Part shown: positions 35,924-36,682 of the stretch, piece by piece
How positions within the stretch are numbered: the first letter of the stretch is position 1
Layout: each line of letters opens with the position of its first letter
DNA from: an uncultured Bacteroidia bacterium
GTDB taxonomy: Bacteria; Bacteroidota; Bacteroidia; Bacteroidales; Prolixibacteraceae
Assembly (NCBI GenBank): GCA_903918045.1
Contig: CAIXCY010000077.1
Span: 1-36,682, forward strand
Direction: 5' to 3'
DNA: 36,682 bases
Position numbers and translations under genes: made by a program
The notes under the pieces: model-generated
Told to the model about the DNA's origin: nothing
Seen by the model: only the letters and a program-made list of their open reading frames with translations
The model's database searches: none

Positions 35924-36682
35924 ATGAGAAAAACTGTTCTATTAGTTTTGACTACGCTTTTCCTAACGGGTGGGGTTGTTTCTGCACAGTCGGGGGACTA
36001 TAAAATTACACCCGTTCCCTTTAGCAAGGTTCACTTGGATGATAAATTCTGGACCAAGAGGATACAAACCAATAAAGAGGTTACCATCCCAATCGCCTTT
36101 GGATATTGTGAATCCACTGGACGAGTCAACAATTTCAAAATTGCCGGCGGTCTGATGAAGGGCAAATTCCAATCAGGTGCCCCTTTTGATGATTCCGACG
36201 TTTCAAAAATTATTGAAGGGGCTGCCTATTCCTTAAGCTCAGCTCCCGATCCCAAACTTGAAGCTTATGTTGATTCGCTGATCTATTTTATCGGAAAGGC
36301 CCAGGAGCCAGATGGTTACCTCTATACCTACCGCACAATAATGGGCAATGATTCGCATCCCTGGATTGGCAGTAAAAGGTGGGAAAAAACCCATATCCTG
36401 AGTCACGAACTCTACAATCTGGGACACATGTATGAGGCGGCTGTAGCCTATTATGAGGCGACGGGCAAACGTAACCTGCTCGATATTTCTCTCAAAAGTG
36501 CAGATCTGGTGGCCAAAGATTTTGGCTGGGATGCACTCAGAAGCTATCCCGGACATCAGGAGATCGAGATCGGTTTAGCGAAGCTGTACCGCGTGACGGG
36601 AAATAAAAAATATCTTGATTTAGCCAAATTCTTCCTCGACGCCCGTGGGAAATGTGGTTTTGAGGGGACCACCTACAACCAG
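35924..36682 (+). CDS. DUF1680 glycoside hydrolase, GH127-type (3' part outside window)
   Basis: I translated it from ATG 35924; 253 codons are in the window with no stop. The signal peptide is MRKTVLLVLTTLFLTGG ending VSAQ. The mature start ITPVPFSKVHLDDKFWTKR, then DDSDVSKIIEGAAYSL, AQEPDGYLYT, LSHELYNLGHMYEAAVAYYEATGK and YPGHQEIEIGLAKLYRVTG are the N-terminal half of the GH127 barrel. The catalytic Glu/Cys residues lie beyond the window, so activity cannot be judged. It is paralogous to the gene 79 nt upstream and closer than that gene to the common GH127 pattern (PGHQEIEIGL). Same predicted role. Confidence 0.9.
   Translation, partial: MRKTVLLVLTTLFLTGGVVSAQSGDYKITPVPFSKVHLDDKFWTKRIQTNKEVTIPIAFGYCESTGRVNNFKIAGGLMKGKFQSGAPFDDSDVSKIIEGAAYSLSSAPDPKLEAYVDSLIYFIGKAQEPDGYLYTYRTIMGNDSHPWIGSKRWEKTHILSHELYNLGHMYEAAVAYYEATGKRNLLDISLKSADLVAKDFGWDALRSYPGHQEIEIGLAKLYRVTGNKKYLDLAKFFLDARGKCGFEGTTYNQ

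Overview
The window is a Bacteroidota chromosome segment, most likely from a Bacteroidales-type anaerobe. The evidence is a complete SusC/SusD pair, a hybrid two-component system (HTCS) regulator, an S46 dipeptidyl-peptidase, a LruC-domain protein, lipoprotein signal peptides, A+T-rich spacers and TAnnTTTG-like promoter boxes. No rRNA, tRNA, CRISPR array, insertion sequence or phage gene was seen.

Left part (1-10227), mostly on the minus strand: an S46 dipeptidyl-peptidase (5' part in the window), a 64-residue secreted Lys-rich peptide on the plus strand, a LruC/DUF4842 surface protein that appears to have lost its signal peptide, a radical-SAM activase coupled to a glycyl radical enzyme that I identify as trans-4-hydroxy-L-proline dehydratase (HypD), and an Xaa-Pro aminopeptidase. 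Together these read as a set for breaking down proline- and hydroxyproline-containing peptides.

Right part (11047-36682), all on the plus strand: a polysaccharide-utilisation locus (PUL). It has the HTCS sensor/regulator, susC, susD, a fasciclin-domain lipoprotein, a DUF5007-like lipoprotein, two GH146-like DUF1680 enzymes, a 962-residue putative TIM-barrel hydrolase that I cannot place in a family, a 1106-residue mosaic of binding modules, an SGNH acetylesterase and a C-terminal beta-propeller-like domain, a GH127-type DUF1680 enzyme with a C-terminal discoidin-like module, and a second GH127-type enzyme cut by the window end. Genes are tightly spaced except for a 161-nt gap holding a strong stem-loop and a 246-nt gap.

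How it may work together: characterised GH127 and GH146 enzymes are beta-L-arabinofuranosidases. The GH127 prototype HypBA1 removes arabinose from hydroxyproline-linked beta-L-arabinooligosaccharides of plant extensin. Four such genes lie next to a hydroxyproline dehydratase, an Xaa-Pro aminopeptidase and a dipeptidyl-peptidase. This suggests one locus that strips the glycans of hydroxyproline-rich glycoproteins and then ferments the hydroxyproline of the backbone. The link is an inference from gene content and adjacency, not something the sequence proves.
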